Below are positions 32,536 to 42,015 of a DNA stretch of 64,000 bases, piece after piece; the stretch's first letter is position 1, and each line of letters starts with the position of its first letter. The translations under genes were made by a program, and so were the position numbers. This DNA comes from Selenomonas bovis DSM 23594. GTDB lineage: Bacteria > Bacillota > Negativicutes > Selenomonadales > Selenomonadaceae. The notes under the pieces were generated by a model, which ran no database searches, was not told the DNA's origin, and was given only the letters and a program-made list of their open reading frames with translations. The stretch is taken from NCBI RefSeq assembly GCF_000381005.1, contig NZ_KB908389.1, forward strand, positions 1 to 64,000, in the 5' to 3' direction.

Positions 32536-33021
32536 ATGTGGCAGGAACTCATTGAGACACTCAACGAACTCAACAAGACATACTGCGCGCTCATCGCGCT
32601 CAGCGAGAAGAAGCACAAGGCTCTCATCGTCATCGACCTCAAATCCATCGAGGCCGTGAATGGGGAGGAAGCGAAGCTCACGCAGCGCATCCGCGCACTG
32701 GAGACGAAACGGCAGAAAGCCCTCATCGACCTGGCTGTGGAGAACCGGGCCATCACGAAAGATACGAAGATGAAGGATCTCGCCCGCTTCGCTCCGACAC
32801 CGAACCACAGGCTGCTCATCGAGAAACTCCACGCCGCGCTCGACACCTCGACGAAGCGCGCGCAGGAGCTCGCTGAGAACAACCGCGTCCTCATCGAGGG
32901 CGCGCTTTCCGCTGTGACCTATCATCTGAACCGCATCGGCGGCACGAAGGTGGAGCCGACGTATGGCAGCGGCGGACAGGAGGTGCTCTCGCATGGCAGG
33001 AACTTCGAGTACGACGCCTGA
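32536..33021 (+). CDS. flgN: Flagellar export chaperone FlgN
   Basis: A 161-residue, largely alpha-helical protein. WQELIETLNELNKTYCALIALSEKKHKALIVIDLKSIE is the typical FlgN N-terminus, followed by a long helix and a short tail (EPTYGSGG, then GRNFEYDA). FlgN escorts the hook-filament junction proteins FlgK and FlgL, encoded just downstream. A GGAGAG site precedes the ATG. The next gene overlaps it. Confidence 0.86.
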   Translation: MWQELIETLNELNKTYCALIALSEKKHKALIVIDLKSIEAVNGEEAKLTQRIRALETKRQKALIDLAVENRAITKDTKMKDLARFAPTPNHRLLIEKLHAALDTSTKRAQELAENNRVLIEGALSAVTYHLNRIGGTKVEPTYGSGGQEVLSHGRNFEYDA

Positions 33022-33496
33022 GCTGCTCCAAGAGGGCGCGGGACTCCTCAAGCAGGAGCTCCTGCTCGGCACTGAGGCACTGCAGGCGGCGCAGCAGCTG
33101 CGCGCCCTGCTGCGGGAACGCACGCCCGGGCAGGCGATGCCCGAGGCACTCGGGCAGCTCGAGCGTGTGCTCGGGCAGCTCACGCAGCTCAGCCGCAGGC
33201 TCGATGACTTCTTGGCGCGGACGGGCGCAGCACGCCTGACCGCTTTTTTTACGGCGCAGCCGCCCTCGCAGCTGCGAACCGGCGCGCTCGCGCTGCTCGC
33301 ACGCGCCACGTCACAGCAGCGCGCGCTGCGGCGCGAGCTCGCGGGGGCACAGGCGCTACTCGCGCAGGGCAAGGCGTTCGCGGACTTCCATGTGAACATC
33401 ATGAACCAGACTGTCGCGAGCGACACTTACACGAAGCCGGGCGGCGAGTCTCCTGAGCTCCTGCGCGGCCGCAAGATGTTCGACGCGAACGTCTGA
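32993..33496 (+). CDS. Second FlgN-like flagellar protein
   Basis: An alpha-helical protein of about 167 residues rich in Leu, Gln and Ala. Its C-terminus (FHVNIMNQTVASDTYTKPGG, then GRKMFDANV) resembles the C-terminus of the preceding FlgN (HLNRIGGTKVEPTYGSGG, then GRNFEYDA). I read it as a tandem FlgN-type chaperone, perhaps with split specificity for FlgK and FlgL; this is inference. The start at 32993, overlapping flgN by 29 bases, is the best guess; an ATG at 32963 is also in frame. Confidence 0.6.
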   Translation: MAGTSSTTPELLQEGAGLLKQELLLGTEALQAAQQLRALLRERTPGQAMPEALGQLERVLGQLTQLSRRLDDFLARTGAARLTAFFTAQPPSQLRTGALALLARATSQQRALRRELAGAQALLAQGKAFADFHVNIMNQTVASDTYTKPGGESPELLRGRKMFDANV

Positions 33497-33562
33497 GCGG
33501 TGCGGGAGTGATTCCCGGGCATCGATTTGACGGAATAACACAGCAAGGAAAAGGTGATCTAT

Positions 33563-35467
33563 ATGCGTTCCACATTCGCAGGGCTCAACACGATGGTGCG
33601 GGGCATCTACGCGAACCAGCTCTCCCTCTATACGACAGGGCACAACATCACGAACGCCGGGACGGAAGGCTATTCGCGTCAGAGCGTCAATCTCGCCGCC
33701 ACGCGCGGCCAGCAGGTCTCGTCCATCTATGGGCAGGTCATGGTCGGCACGGGCGTCGACTCGACCTCTATCGAGCGTGCACGCAATGTCTACGCGGACA
33801 AGCAGTACTGGTCGGAGACGGCGCAGCAGCAATACTACAAGACGCAGCAGACGAACTATGACAAAGTCGAGGCCATCTTCAACGACTCGGGCAACACGGG
33901 CGTTAAGAACGCCCTCACCGAGTTCTACAACGCGTGGAACGACCTCTCGACGAACGCCTCGACCGCGAGCAACCGCACGGCCGTCATAGAGAAGAGCAAC
34001 GTGCTCGCCGACCGTATCAAGACGGCGTCGCAGCAGCTGCAGGCGCAGATCAATGCGCAGTATGATGATATGCGCCTGAGTGTCACGCAGATCAACGACT
34101 ATACCGACCAGCTCGTCAAGCTCAACCAGAACATCATGACGACCGAGGCGACGGGCGCGAGCGCGAACGACCTCCGCGACCAGCGCGACCTCATCGTCGA
34201 CAACCTCTCGAAATACATGAACCTCAACGTCTATGAGGATGAAAAGGGCATGTACTCCGTCGTCTCGAACGGCATCACGATGGTGAACGGCATCAACAAG
34301 CTCACGCTCGAGATGTCCGAGCCGCAGATGAACAAGACGTACGGCATCAGCGACTACACCGTCAATATCAAGGAGTCCGGCATCGCCTACATCCCGATGA
34401 ACGGCAGCATGAAGGCGCAGATGGACACGATTGCCGAGGACAAGGGCTACATCGACAAAATGGCGAACATCGCGGGCTTCCTGCTCACGACGTTCAATAC
34501 CGTGCACCAGCAGGGCGCGGGCATCGACGGCACGGACAGCAGCCTTGGAGATGACGATGGTACGGCGACCTACAAAGGACCGTCGTATGGGCGGAATTTC
34601 TGGGGTGATGACAACACGCTCTATACCTGGGATGCTGCGAATCAATGCGTCCAGGCCACGCAGATGAAAGATATCAAGCGCAGACTGACCTATGCGGAAA
34701 AGACAGATGCAGACGGCAAAGCGCTTAAGGACACAGATGGCAACGTCATTTATATGCCGCAGGTTACGATTACCGGCACCAAGGTTGACACGGGAAATAA
34801 TCTCAAGGGCATCAACATCATCAACGCGCTCCAGGTCAATACGGCAATCACCGCGGTTGGTGGGCAGAGTCTCATCGCGGCGCGCACACTCTCTGTCGTG
34901 CAGGCAACCGATGACAATGGCAAATTCAAAACTGATGCATCAGGAAAGCCTGTCTATGACGTGACGGTCAACGGCTCAGGCGATGGCACGAACGCGACGA
35001 ATGTCGCGTCGCTCGTGAACATGGGGCAGTATAACGGAGAAAAGGATTCCTCCGTCAACAATACGTCGTATCAGGCGTACAGTGGGGGCAATGTCATCAG
35101 CTCCGCCTATGTGGCTTATCAGGAAAGCGGTGCGACGACGTTCCTCATGAACATGCAGGATAAGAAGGCAGAAAACAATATGACGAGCCGTTCCCTCGAT
35201 ACGAATTCCGTCAACGCCTATTACTCTGCGGCTGTCTCCCAGCTCGGCAGCGACTCCGAGTCGCTCGATGACAAGGCGGATGCGCAGGATGATCTCATCT
35301 TGCAGATCACGAACTGGCGCTCCTCAACCTCGGGCGTTGACTGGAACGAGGAGCTATCGAACATGATCATGTTCCAGAAGGGCTACAGCGCCTGCTCCCG
35401 CTGCCTGACGACGATGGACGAGATGCTTGACAAGCTCATCAACTCCACAGGCATGGTCGGCAGATAA
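33563..35467 (+). CDS. flgK: Flagellar hook-associated protein 1 FlgK
   Basis: A 634-residue axial protein joining hook and filament. The N-terminal signature FAGLNTMVRGIYANQLSLYTTGHNITNAGTEGYSRQSV and the C-terminal helices (NWRSSTSGVDWNEELSNMIMFQKGYSACSRCLTTMDEMLDKLIN) form the conserved D0/D1 coiled parts; the middle (about 340-560) is variable surface. The ATG at 33563 with AAGGTG upstream is preferred to a GTG three codons earlier. flgL follows after 21 bp. Confidence 0.95.
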   Translation: MRSTFAGLNTMVRGIYANQLSLYTTGHNITNAGTEGYSRQSVNLAATRGQQVSSIYGQVMVGTGVDSTSIERARNVYADKQYWSETAQQQYYKTQQTNYDKVEAIFNDSGNTGVKNALTEFYNAWNDLSTNASTASNRTAVIEKSNVLADRIKTASQQLQAQINAQYDDMRLSVTQINDYTDQLVKLNQNIMTTEATGASANDLRDQRDLIVDNLSKYMNLNVYEDEKGMYSVVSNGITMVNGINKLTLEMSEPQMNKTYGISDYTVNIKESGIAYIPMNGSMKAQMDTIAEDKGYIDKMANIAGFLLTTFNTVHQQGAGIDGTDSSLGDDDGTATYKGPSYGRNFWGDDNTLYTWDAANQCVQATQMKDIKRRLTYAEKTDADGKALKDTDGNVIYMPQVTITGTKVDTGNNLKGINIINALQVNTAITAVGGQSLIAARTLSVVQATDDNGKFKTDASGKPVYDVTVNGSGDGTNATNVASLVNMGQYNGEKDSSVNNTSYQAYSGGNVISSAYVAYQESGATTFLMNMQDKKAENNMTSRSLDTNSVNAYYSAAVSQLGSDSESLDDKADAQDDLILQITNWRSSTSGVDWNEELSNMIMFQKGYSACSRCLTTMDEMLDKLINSTGMVGR

Positions 35468-35488
35468 TCAGTCACAGAGGTGAAAAAA

Positions 35489-36856
35489 ATGGCAATCAGA
35501 GTCAGCAGCAACCAGATGGTCTACAACTATAAAAAGCAGCTCAACGACGCGAACAACCGCAAGGACAAGCTCATGGAGCAGGGCGACGGCAACAAGCTGC
35601 ACCGCCCGTCCGACGACTCCGTCGCCTATACGAAGTACCTGCGCTACGACACCTCGGAGCAGGAGAACGAGCAGTACCAGAAGAATGTCAGTACGGGTAT
35701 CTCGTGGATGAAGGCCTCAGACTCCGCACTCGTCTCCATGACGGACATCCAGACGACGTTCAAGGAAAAGACCGTCGCGGCCGCGAACGGCGACAAGACG
35801 AATGAGGACATGGCCGCCATCGGCAAGGAGATGGAGGCGGAGATCCAGGAGCTCGTCTCCCTCGGCAACACGCAGCAGGGCGACCGCTACATCTTCGCGG
35901 GGCAGAAGGACACGACGCAGCCGTTCTCCCTCTCGGACAAAGAGGTCGAGCGCGGCCTCGCCAAGACGCTCTCGGAGAAGGCCTCCAACTATTTCAGCGG
36001 CAAGAACGGCGCGGAGGACATGGGCACGGTCAAGCAGATGCTCACACTTACGGGAACAACGGGGACGGGAGCAGATGCAAAAACCGAGACCTATTATCTC
36101 AATACGAAGGACGGCTACATCTATACGAAGGATTTCGTAGAGAATGGCTATCAGCAGAAGATCGCGCAGAACGCCAATGCGAAGGTGGATCCGACAAAGG
36201 ATGCCGTTGGCCTGCTCGATGGCTGGACGGGCAGCAAGGACGTATCGGAGTATTTCAAGAATACCGGCGAAATCATCAAGACGCCGCAGACGGATATGAA
36301 AGCGACGAATGTCGGGACGGGCAACGTCGCGGGTGTAAAATTTACCTTCGCCACCGTCGAGCAGAAAATCGCCACTTACCAGGGCGATAATAAACACATC
36401 TCGATGACAAAGAAGAACGGCACGACGGAGCCGACGTCCGACACGGTCAATGTCACGGGCCCGGAGATCTGGGGCACGGACATCTTCGATGACGCAAGCT
36501 CCGGCAACGCACCCTCCGGCACGGCGATGCTCAACGAGATGCTCACGGTGCAGAAGCAGGTCACGAGCGCGGATTTCTCCTGGCTCTCGGACGACGGGCA
36601 GACCATCTCCGACCAGGCGCACGCGACGACTGTCACGACAGAGACGAAGCTCGGCGCGCGCCAGCAGCTCTACAACTCCGTCGCGACGATGCTCGACAAC
36701 CAGAACGTCCTCATCAAGCAGGATGTCACGGATGTGAGCGCGGTCGATGTCGCGGCGCTCGCGACGAAACTCATGGAGGAGCAGACCGTCTACAACATGA
36801 GCCTCGCGCTCGGCGCCCGCATCCTGCCGCAGTCGCTCGCGGACTACCTGAGCTGA
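35489..36856 (+). CDS. flgL: Flagellar hook-associated protein 3 FlgL
   Basis: A 455-residue hook-filament junction protein with flagellin-like ends. The N-terminus IRVSSNQMVYNYKKQLNDANNRKDKLMEQGDGNKLHRPSDD matches FlgL, and the C-terminus (ARQQLYNSVATMLDNQNVLIKQ, then YNMSLALGARILP) the D0 helix region. It is longer than the usual 300 residues owing to a central insert (about 190-390). GAGGTG precedes the ATG. Confidence 0.94.
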   Translation: MAIRVSSNQMVYNYKKQLNDANNRKDKLMEQGDGNKLHRPSDDSVAYTKYLRYDTSEQENEQYQKNVSTGISWMKASDSALVSMTDIQTTFKEKTVAAANGDKTNEDMAAIGKEMEAEIQELVSLGNTQQGDRYIFAGQKDTTQPFSLSDKEVERGLAKTLSEKASNYFSGKNGAEDMGTVKQMLTLTGTTGTGADAKTETYYLNTKDGYIYTKDFVENGYQQKIAQNANAKVDPTKDAVGLLDGWTGSKDVSEYFKNTGEIIKTPQTDMKATNVGTGNVAGVKFTFATVEQKIATYQGDNKHISMTKKNGTTEPTSDTVNVTGPEIWGTDIFDDASSGNAPSGTAMLNEMLTVQKQVTSADFSWLSDDGQTISDQAHATTVTTETKLGARQQLYNSVATMLDNQNVLIKQDVTDVSAVDVAALATKLMEEQTVYNMSLALGARILPQSLADYLS

Positions 36857-36959
36857 GGTGGCAGCAGATGAAGCTGGCAGCTTGATGTGCTTTTTCTGAA
36901 CGATTTGATGAAATTTGCAGGGACAGCAGGAATCCGCCAGGGAGAAGGTGAATCATACC

Positions 36960-37544
36960 ATGTTGCGATTGAACATCCGCACGACGCAGCCGATGATCGG
37001 CATCCACACACGCCTCGGGCAGCTCGAGGCGCACGCGACACCCGCGCGGCTTTCGACAGAGAACCGGCAGGCGCGCTCGAACAAGGGGTGGACGCAGTGC
37101 CGCGTGGACATCGACAGCTACCCGAGCCGTCACAGCTACGGCTATGACAGCCACGGCGACTTCGCCAAGGAGCACGGGCAGCAGGGACTCAGCGATGTGC
37201 AGCAGGCGACGTCCGGGCATACGGCCGAGGCGTGGCAGATCATCGACAACGCCGCCAGGCCCGGCACGAACATGATTCACCAGCATTACGCCAGCCAGAT
37301 CACGGATTTCATCAACAAGGGCAAGAACCGCCACATTGTGGCGGCGCATATCCCCGCCCCGACCATCACGGTGCACCAGAGCGAGCTCACGGGCACCATC
37401 GATCCCGGGGACGTGACGGAGCACGTGGACACGGATGCCTTTGCCCAGACGCATTTCACGCCGGGGCAGGTAGAGACCTATCTCAAACAGAAGGGATCCG
37501 TACATCAATGGGTCACGGAAGACCGCTACGATATATACGCCTAG
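36960..37544 (+). CDS. DUF6470 (YviE-like) flagellar-cluster protein
   Basis: A 194-residue protein of the DUF6470/YviE type that sits between flgL and fliW in many Firmicutes. The opening LRLNIRTTQPMIGIHTRLGQLEAHATPA is characteristic, as is the C-terminal HFTPGQVETYLKQKGSVHQWVTE. Its function is unknown; position suggests a role linked to flagellar assembly or FliW. GGGAGAAGGTG precedes the ATG. Confidence 0.83.
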   Translation: MLRLNIRTTQPMIGIHTRLGQLEAHATPARLSTENRQARSNKGWTQCRVDIDSYPSRHSYGYDSHGDFAKEHGQQGLSDVQQATSGHTAEAWQIIDNAARPGTNMIHQHYASQITDFINKGKNRHIVAAHIPAPTITVHQSELTGTIDPGDVTEHVDTDAFAQTHFTPGQVETYLKQKGSVHQWVTEDRYDIYA

Positions 37545-37574
37545 GCAGAGCCTGGCGTGATTGGGAGGCAGACT

Positions 37575-38030
37575 ATGAAAACAATCCATACCGTGCGTTT
37601 CGGTGACTTCGAGGTCGAGGAAAAGAGCATCGTCCATTTCGCGCAGGGCATCCCCGCGTTTGAGGACGAACGCGAATTCGTCCTCATCCCCTATGACGCG
37701 GAAAGCCCCTACCTGTTCCTGCAGTCCTGCCAGACGCCGGATCTCGCGTTCCTCATGACGAGCCCGTACCTCTTCTTCAAGGATTACGAGTTCGAGATCG
37801 ACGACGCGACGGAGAAAAAGCTCGGACTCGAGAAACCAGAGGATGTCGCCGTCTACGTGCTGCTCACAATCCCCGGCGGCAGCATCAAGGATATGACGGC
37901 CAACCTCATGGCGCCGGTCATCATCAACCAGAACACGCTCGACGCCGTGCAGCTCGTGCTCGAGAAGAGCCCCTACCAGACGAAGCACCGCCTGTTCCAG
38001 CAGGACGGCGCCGGGAAGGAGGCGCGCTGA
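37575..38030 (+). CDS. fliW: Flagellar assembly factor FliW
   Basis: A 151-residue protein that binds flagellin and, when free, CsrA, relieving CsrA repression of flagellin translation. Conserved stretches are FGDFEVEEKSIVHFAQGIPAFEDEREFVLI, PYLFLQSCQTPDLAFLMTSP and NLMAPVIINQNTLDAVQLVL. The start 37575 has GGGAGG upstream. csrA starts in its stop codon (TGATG), as expected for partner-switching proteins. Confidence 0.94.
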   Translation: MKTIHTVRFGDFEVEEKSIVHFAQGIPAFEDEREFVLIPYDAESPYLFLQSCQTPDLAFLMTSPYLFFKDYEFEIDDATEKKLGLEKPEDVAVYVLLTIPGGSIKDMTANLMAPVIINQNTLDAVQLVLEKSPYQTKHRLFQQDGAGKEAR

Positions 38031-38254
38031 TGCTCGTACTCACCCGCAAGCCCAAGCAGCAGATTATGATCGGTGATGACATCGTCCTCAACATCGTCGA
38101 GGTGCAGGGCGACAATGTCCGCATCGCCATCGACGCGCCGCGCTCGGTCAAGATCTACCGTGGCGAGATCTATCACGCCATCCAGGAGGAGAACAAGCAG
38201 GCAGCCGCCCCGGTGCCGATGGACATCGACCTCAAGAGCGCGCTGCCGCGGTGA
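38030..38254 (+). CDS. csrA: Translational regulator CsrA
   Basis: A 74-residue RNA-binding dimer. MLVLTRKPKQQIMIGDDIVLNIVEVQGDNVRIAIDAPRSVKIYRGEIY is the full CsrA core; a C-terminal extension of about 15 residues is common in Firmicutes and forms the FliW-binding region. It represses flagellin mRNA translation. It is coupled to fliW. The spacer to flaG (38255-38368) shows no gene. Confidence 0.95.
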   Translation: MLVLTRKPKQQIMIGDDIVLNIVEVQGDNVRIAIDAPRSVKIYRGEIYHAIQEENKQAAAPVPMDIDLKSALPR

Positions 38255-38368
38255 TACGCATGGCAGGCGATTCCCAATCGCGAGGCGCATATGGAGCTGC
38301 GCCCTGGGGATTTTGCAACGAAATCTAGTTCATGGACTGACATCATCATATCTACGGAGGGATATCAA

Positions 38369-38860
38369 ATGATTGGAAAAGTACAGGACCTTGTCTCGGC
38401 CGCCGTCGTCATCGGCGCGACGGAGTCAACGCCGGGCATCAATGAAACGGCAGCGCCTGAGGCCGCCTCGTCGACGGCGAGCCAGGATCAGCAGACGCAG
38501 CAGGATATGGCGGAGACGCCCGCGGCCTCGCTCGACATCCTCAGCCAGGTCAAGAATGCCGCCAACACCGCAGACGGCGCGCAGGACGGCAAGACGGACA
38601 AGGACAAGCAGGACGGTGATCTCGACAAAAAGCTCGACGAGAAATCCGTGAGCTACATCACGGAGGAACTCAACAAGCTCATGAGCCGCATCAACTGCAA
38701 CCTGGAATTCCAGTATCACAAGGAAGTCGATATGATGTCGGTGAAGATGCTCGACAAGAAGACGGGCGACGTCCTCAAGGAGGTCCCGCCCGAGTCGCTC
38801 ATCAAGCATATGATCAAGGCCAAGGATTGGCTCGGCGCCTTCCTTGATAAGACGGTCTGA
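38369..38860 (+). CDS. flaG: Flagellar protein FlaG
   Basis: A 163-residue protein. The N-terminal half is a disordered stretch rich in Ala, Gln, Thr and Asp. The C-terminal half (SYITEELNKLMSRINCNLEFQYHKEVDMMSVKMLDKKTGDVLKEVPPESLI) is the FlaG domain, thought to affect filament length. TACGGAGG lies upstream of the ATG. It precedes fliD and fliS, the classical flaG-fliD-fliS order. Confidence 0.92.
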   Translation: MIGKVQDLVSAAVVIGATESTPGINETAAPEAASSTASQDQQTQQDMAETPAASLDILSQVKNAANTADGAQDGKTDKDKQDGDLDKKLDEKSVSYITEELNKLMSRINCNLEFQYHKEVDMMSVKMLDKKTGDVLKEVPPESLIKHMIKAKDWLGAFLDKTV

Positions 38861-38881
38861 CCGCGAAAAGGAGGAAGCACT

Positions 38882-40966
38882 ATGTCAACGAGAGGAATCT
38901 ACGGACTCTCCGGCTCCGGCATCGACGTCGACTCGATGGTCAAGGTCGGCATGATGACGAAGCAGAGCCAGTACGATAAGATGTACAAGCAGGAAGTCAA
39001 GAACGAGTGGCTCAAGGAAGCGTACAGCGATCTCTACGGCGATCTCAACACGTTCAACACGACGACGCTCTCGAGCTACAAGATGAGCTCGAAGACGAGC
39101 CCGATGCTCGCCTCGAGCTCCGCCTCGACGGTCGCGACGGCGACGGCGAACGCCGATGCCGCCTCGATGTCGCATACGGTCAACGTCTCGGCGCTCGCCT
39201 CGAACGCCTATCTCTTGACGGGCGAGGAAAAACTCACGCGCGCGAATGCGAGCGACAGCGCGAAGACGAGCATCTATCTCAAGGATATGCTTTTTACTGA
39301 GGCCCAGCAGACAGATCTCCAGAGCAAGTTCAAGGCGGACAGCACGCTCGGCACGCAGACGCTCGTGAGCTTCGACATCGCGGACGGCACGGGCGCGAAC
39401 GCCACGTCGAAAACCATCTCGTTCACCTATAACGACATCTTCTCGAGCGGGCAGACGCTCAACGACCTCGTCTCGAAGATCAACGCCTCGGGCGTCAACA
39501 TCAAAGCCTCGTTCGACAACACGAACGATGCCTTTTCCCTCTATCAGAAGACGGGCGGCGAGGCCAACAAGATCATCCTCTCCGTCGCCAATGACGGCTC
39601 GGATGCCTCGGCCAACGGCAAGACGCTGCTCGGCAACCTCAACCTCCACAGCGTGACGAACACGACGGATGCAAACGGCAACCGCACGAGCACGCTCTCG
39701 TCAAGCGAGATCAACCTCAATGCCGTGACGACGGGCACGAGCGAGGTCGGCGGCACGCAGGCGTCCTATACGAGCGCGACGAAGACGACGCGCGACGCGT
39801 TGCTCTCGACGCTCTTCAAGGCGCAGGACGGCAGCAAGTCCGCAACGTTCACCGTCAATGGGAAGACCGTCACCATCGACGATGTCACGACGAAGAAGGT
39901 CAGCGATCTCATCGATGCCATCAATGGCAGCGGCGCCGGCGTCACAGCGTCGCTCGCGTCGGACGGGCAGCTCACCGTGGCCTCGAATGACAATACCGCA
40001 AAAGTGACCTTCGGCGTCTCGAGCAGTGCGACGGACGCCGCATCCACGAACGGGCGCTCCCTGCTCAACGGGCTGAACTTCGTCTCGGGCAAAGAGCTCA
40101 CGGCAGATACTCACGGTGCTTCGACTGCAGGCACGAGCGCGACCGCGACCATCGACGGCAAGAAATACACGTCAGACACCGGCAAGGTCACGGTCGGCGG
40201 CGTCACCTACACGCTGAACGCCATGGGCGCGGCGACCGTCTCCGTATCGCAGGACACTGACACGCTCGTCAAGAACGTCCAGTCGTTCGTCGACGACTAC
40301 AACAAGATGATTGACGCGCTCAACACGAAGTATTACGAGAAGCAGTACAGCGACTACGGCGTCCTCACGAAATCGCAGGAAAGCGCGATGACGGCCGACC
40401 AGATCACGAAGTGGAACGAAAAGGCGAAATCCGGCCTGCTCTACCACGACCAGACGCTCGGCAAGGTCATCAGCTCTATGCGTCAGGCGCTCTACACGCC
40501 CGTCGACTCCGTCACCAGCAACTACAACACGATGATGTCCATCGGCATCACCTCCTCGACGGATCAGGGCCATATCAGGCTCGATACCGACAAGCTCAAG
40601 AAGGCGCTCGCCTCCGATCCTGACTGCGTGCGCCAGCTCTTCGCGAGCAGCGGCGACGTCACGACGACGGACGCGGACGGCAATCAGAAGACTACGACCG
40701 ACTACAACAAGGAGGGCGTCCTCAACCGCATCTCCGACGCGCTCCACACGAATCTCAAGACGATGAAGAGCTACGCTGGCAGCTCCATGGAGACTGCCGA
40801 TGGCAGCACGCTCGGCACGCTCATCGAGAACCTCAAGACGAAGATGTCGGACTTCAAGACGCAGATGGACGCATTCGAGAATGCGCTCTATGACAAATAC
40901 GACGCGATGGAGACGGCCATCCAGCAGCTCAGCACGCAGCTCGGCTACATCACGGGTGGCAACTGA
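38882..40966 (+). CDS. fliD: Flagellar filament cap protein FliD
   Basis: A 694-residue axial protein that caps the filament and folds incoming flagellin. The N-terminus RGIYGLSGSGIDVDSMVKVGMMTKQSQYDKMYKQ and C-terminal region (VKNVQSFVDDYNKMIDALN, then a long terminal helix DFKTQMDAFENALYDKYDAM) fit FliD. The centre is Ser/Thr/Ala-rich and repetitive, as in exposed flagellar domains. AAAGGAGG precedes the ATG. Confidence 0.94.
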   Translation: MSTRGIYGLSGSGIDVDSMVKVGMMTKQSQYDKMYKQEVKNEWLKEAYSDLYGDLNTFNTTTLSSYKMSSKTSPMLASSSASTVATATANADAASMSHTVNVSALASNAYLLTGEEKLTRANASDSAKTSIYLKDMLFTEAQQTDLQSKFKADSTLGTQTLVSFDIADGTGANATSKTISFTYNDIFSSGQTLNDLVSKINASGVNIKASFDNTNDAFSLYQKTGGEANKIILSVANDGSDASANGKTLLGNLNLHSVTNTTDANGNRTSTLSSSEINLNAVTTGTSEVGGTQASYTSATKTTRDALLSTLFKAQDGSKSATFTVNGKTVTIDDVTTKKVSDLIDAINGSGAGVTASLASDGQLTVASNDNTAKVTFGVSSSATDAASTNGRSLLNGLNFVSGKELTADTHGASTAGTSATATIDGKKYTSDTGKVTVGGVTYTLNAMGAATVSVSQDTDTLVKNVQSFVDDYNKMIDALNTKYYEKQYSDYGVLTKSQESAMTADQITKWNEKAKSGLLYHDQTLGKVISSMRQALYTPVDSVTSNYNTMMSIGITSSTDQGHIRLDTDKLKKALASDPDCVRQLFASSGDVTTTDADGNQKTTTDYNKEGVLNRISDALHTNLKTMKSYAGSSMETADGSTLGTLIENLKTKMSDFKTQMDAFENALYDKYDAMETAIQQLSTQLGYITGGN

Positions 40967-41034
40967 GCATAGCATAGCGCGTGGCGGTGGTGCCGCGGCT
41001 CTTTCGGACATGGCGAACACAGGAGGAATCACGA

Positions 41035-41448
41035 ATGGTAAACAATGCGGCTGAGGCCTACAAGCGCCAGCAGATCATGACAGCGACGCCGGAGGCACTG
41101 ACGCTCATGCTCTACAACGGCTGCCTGAAATTCATCGACGAGGGCATCCAGGGCGTCAAGGAGAAACAATGGGAGGCGGCGAACAACTCCCTGCAGAAGG
41201 CGCAGAGCATCATCTCGGAGTTCCGCATCACGCTCGACATGGACTACGAGATCTCACATCAGCTCATGCCGCTCTACAACTACACCTATGACCGCCTCGT
41301 CGAGGGCAACATCAAGAGCGATGTCGCGATGCTCGAAGAGGCGAAAGGCATCATCAAGGAGCTGCGGGACGCTTGGGCGCAGGCGATGAAGAAGGCGCGT
41401 AAGGAAAAGGGCACGCAGGGCGTGCAGAACGGCAGCTACGTCGGCTGA
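41035..41448 (+). CDS. fliS: Flagellin export chaperone FliS
   Basis: A 137-residue four-helix protein. AAEAYKRQQIMTATPEALTLMLYNGCLKFIDEG is the conserved FliS start, and LMPLYNYTYDRLVEGN the conserved third-helix region. It binds the C-terminus of flagellin to prevent early polymerisation. The flagellin gene itself is not in this window. The start 41035 has AGGAGG upstream. Confidence 0.94.
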   Translation: MVNNAAEAYKRQQIMTATPEALTLMLYNGCLKFIDEGIQGVKEKQWEAANNSLQKAQSIISEFRITLDMDYEISHQLMPLYNYTYDRLVEGNIKSDVAMLEEAKGIIKELRDAWAQAMKKARKEKGTQGVQNGSYVG

Positions 41449-41473
41449 GACGGCAGGCGGAAGGAGCATCTAC

Positions 41474-41830
41474 ATGAACGAACAGGCAGCACAGCTGGCG
41501 GCGGCGCGCCGTGACTGGCAGCTCTACCATACGCTCTCCGAGGAACTGCTGAAATTCATCTCGCAAGAAGACATCGACGAGTTCCTCTCGCTCACGCAGC
41601 AGCGCACGGCGCTCGTCGAGCGCATGAAGAAGAACCCGCAGACGGAGGCGTATCGTAAGACCGCGGAATGCCAGGCGCTCATCGAGAAAATCAAGCCGCT
41701 CGATATGCAGCTCATCTATAAGGCGAAAAGCTGGCTCAACAAGAGCCGGCGCCAGAACGCCACCGTGCATGCATACGACCTCACAGCGGCCATCAACCCC
41801 ATCGGCAACCTCTTCAACAAGCGGTACTGA
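41474..41830 (+). CDS. FliT-like flagellar protein
   Basis: A 118-residue helical protein directly after fliS. Its size, helical content (LYHTLSEELLKFISQEDIDEFLSLTQQRTALVERMKK) and position suggest a FliT-type chaperone for FliD, but sequence similarity to known FliT is too weak to be sure. GGAAGGAGC precedes the ATG. A terminator follows, so it is the last gene of the flagellar series. Confidence 0.6.
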   Translation: MNEQAAQLAAARRDWQLYHTLSEELLKFISQEDIDEFLSLTQQRTALVERMKKNPQTEAYRKTAECQALIEKIKPLDMQLIYKAKSWLNKSRRQNATVHAYDLTAAINPIGNLFNKRY

Positions 41831-41848
41831 TGTGCGGACGGTCCATCG

Positions 41849-41880
41849 GCAGGCATCTTTTCCGGGTGCCTGCTTTTCCT
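41849..41880 (+). terminator. Terminator of the flagellar gene series
   Basis: GCAGGCA (starting 41849) pairs with TGCCTGC (41867-41873), followed by TTTTCCTTT. Confidence 0.78.
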
Positions 41881-42015
41881 TTACTCCGCGGAGAGAGGCT
41901 GCGATGCTCTGCCTGCAGGTATCGCGCATGTTTGGCGCGCAAGCAGGATTTTCCCGCCGTGCGGAGAATAAAGTAAGAAGAGAAACAGGAAACAAAGCAA
42001 AGGGGGGCTTTCCCA

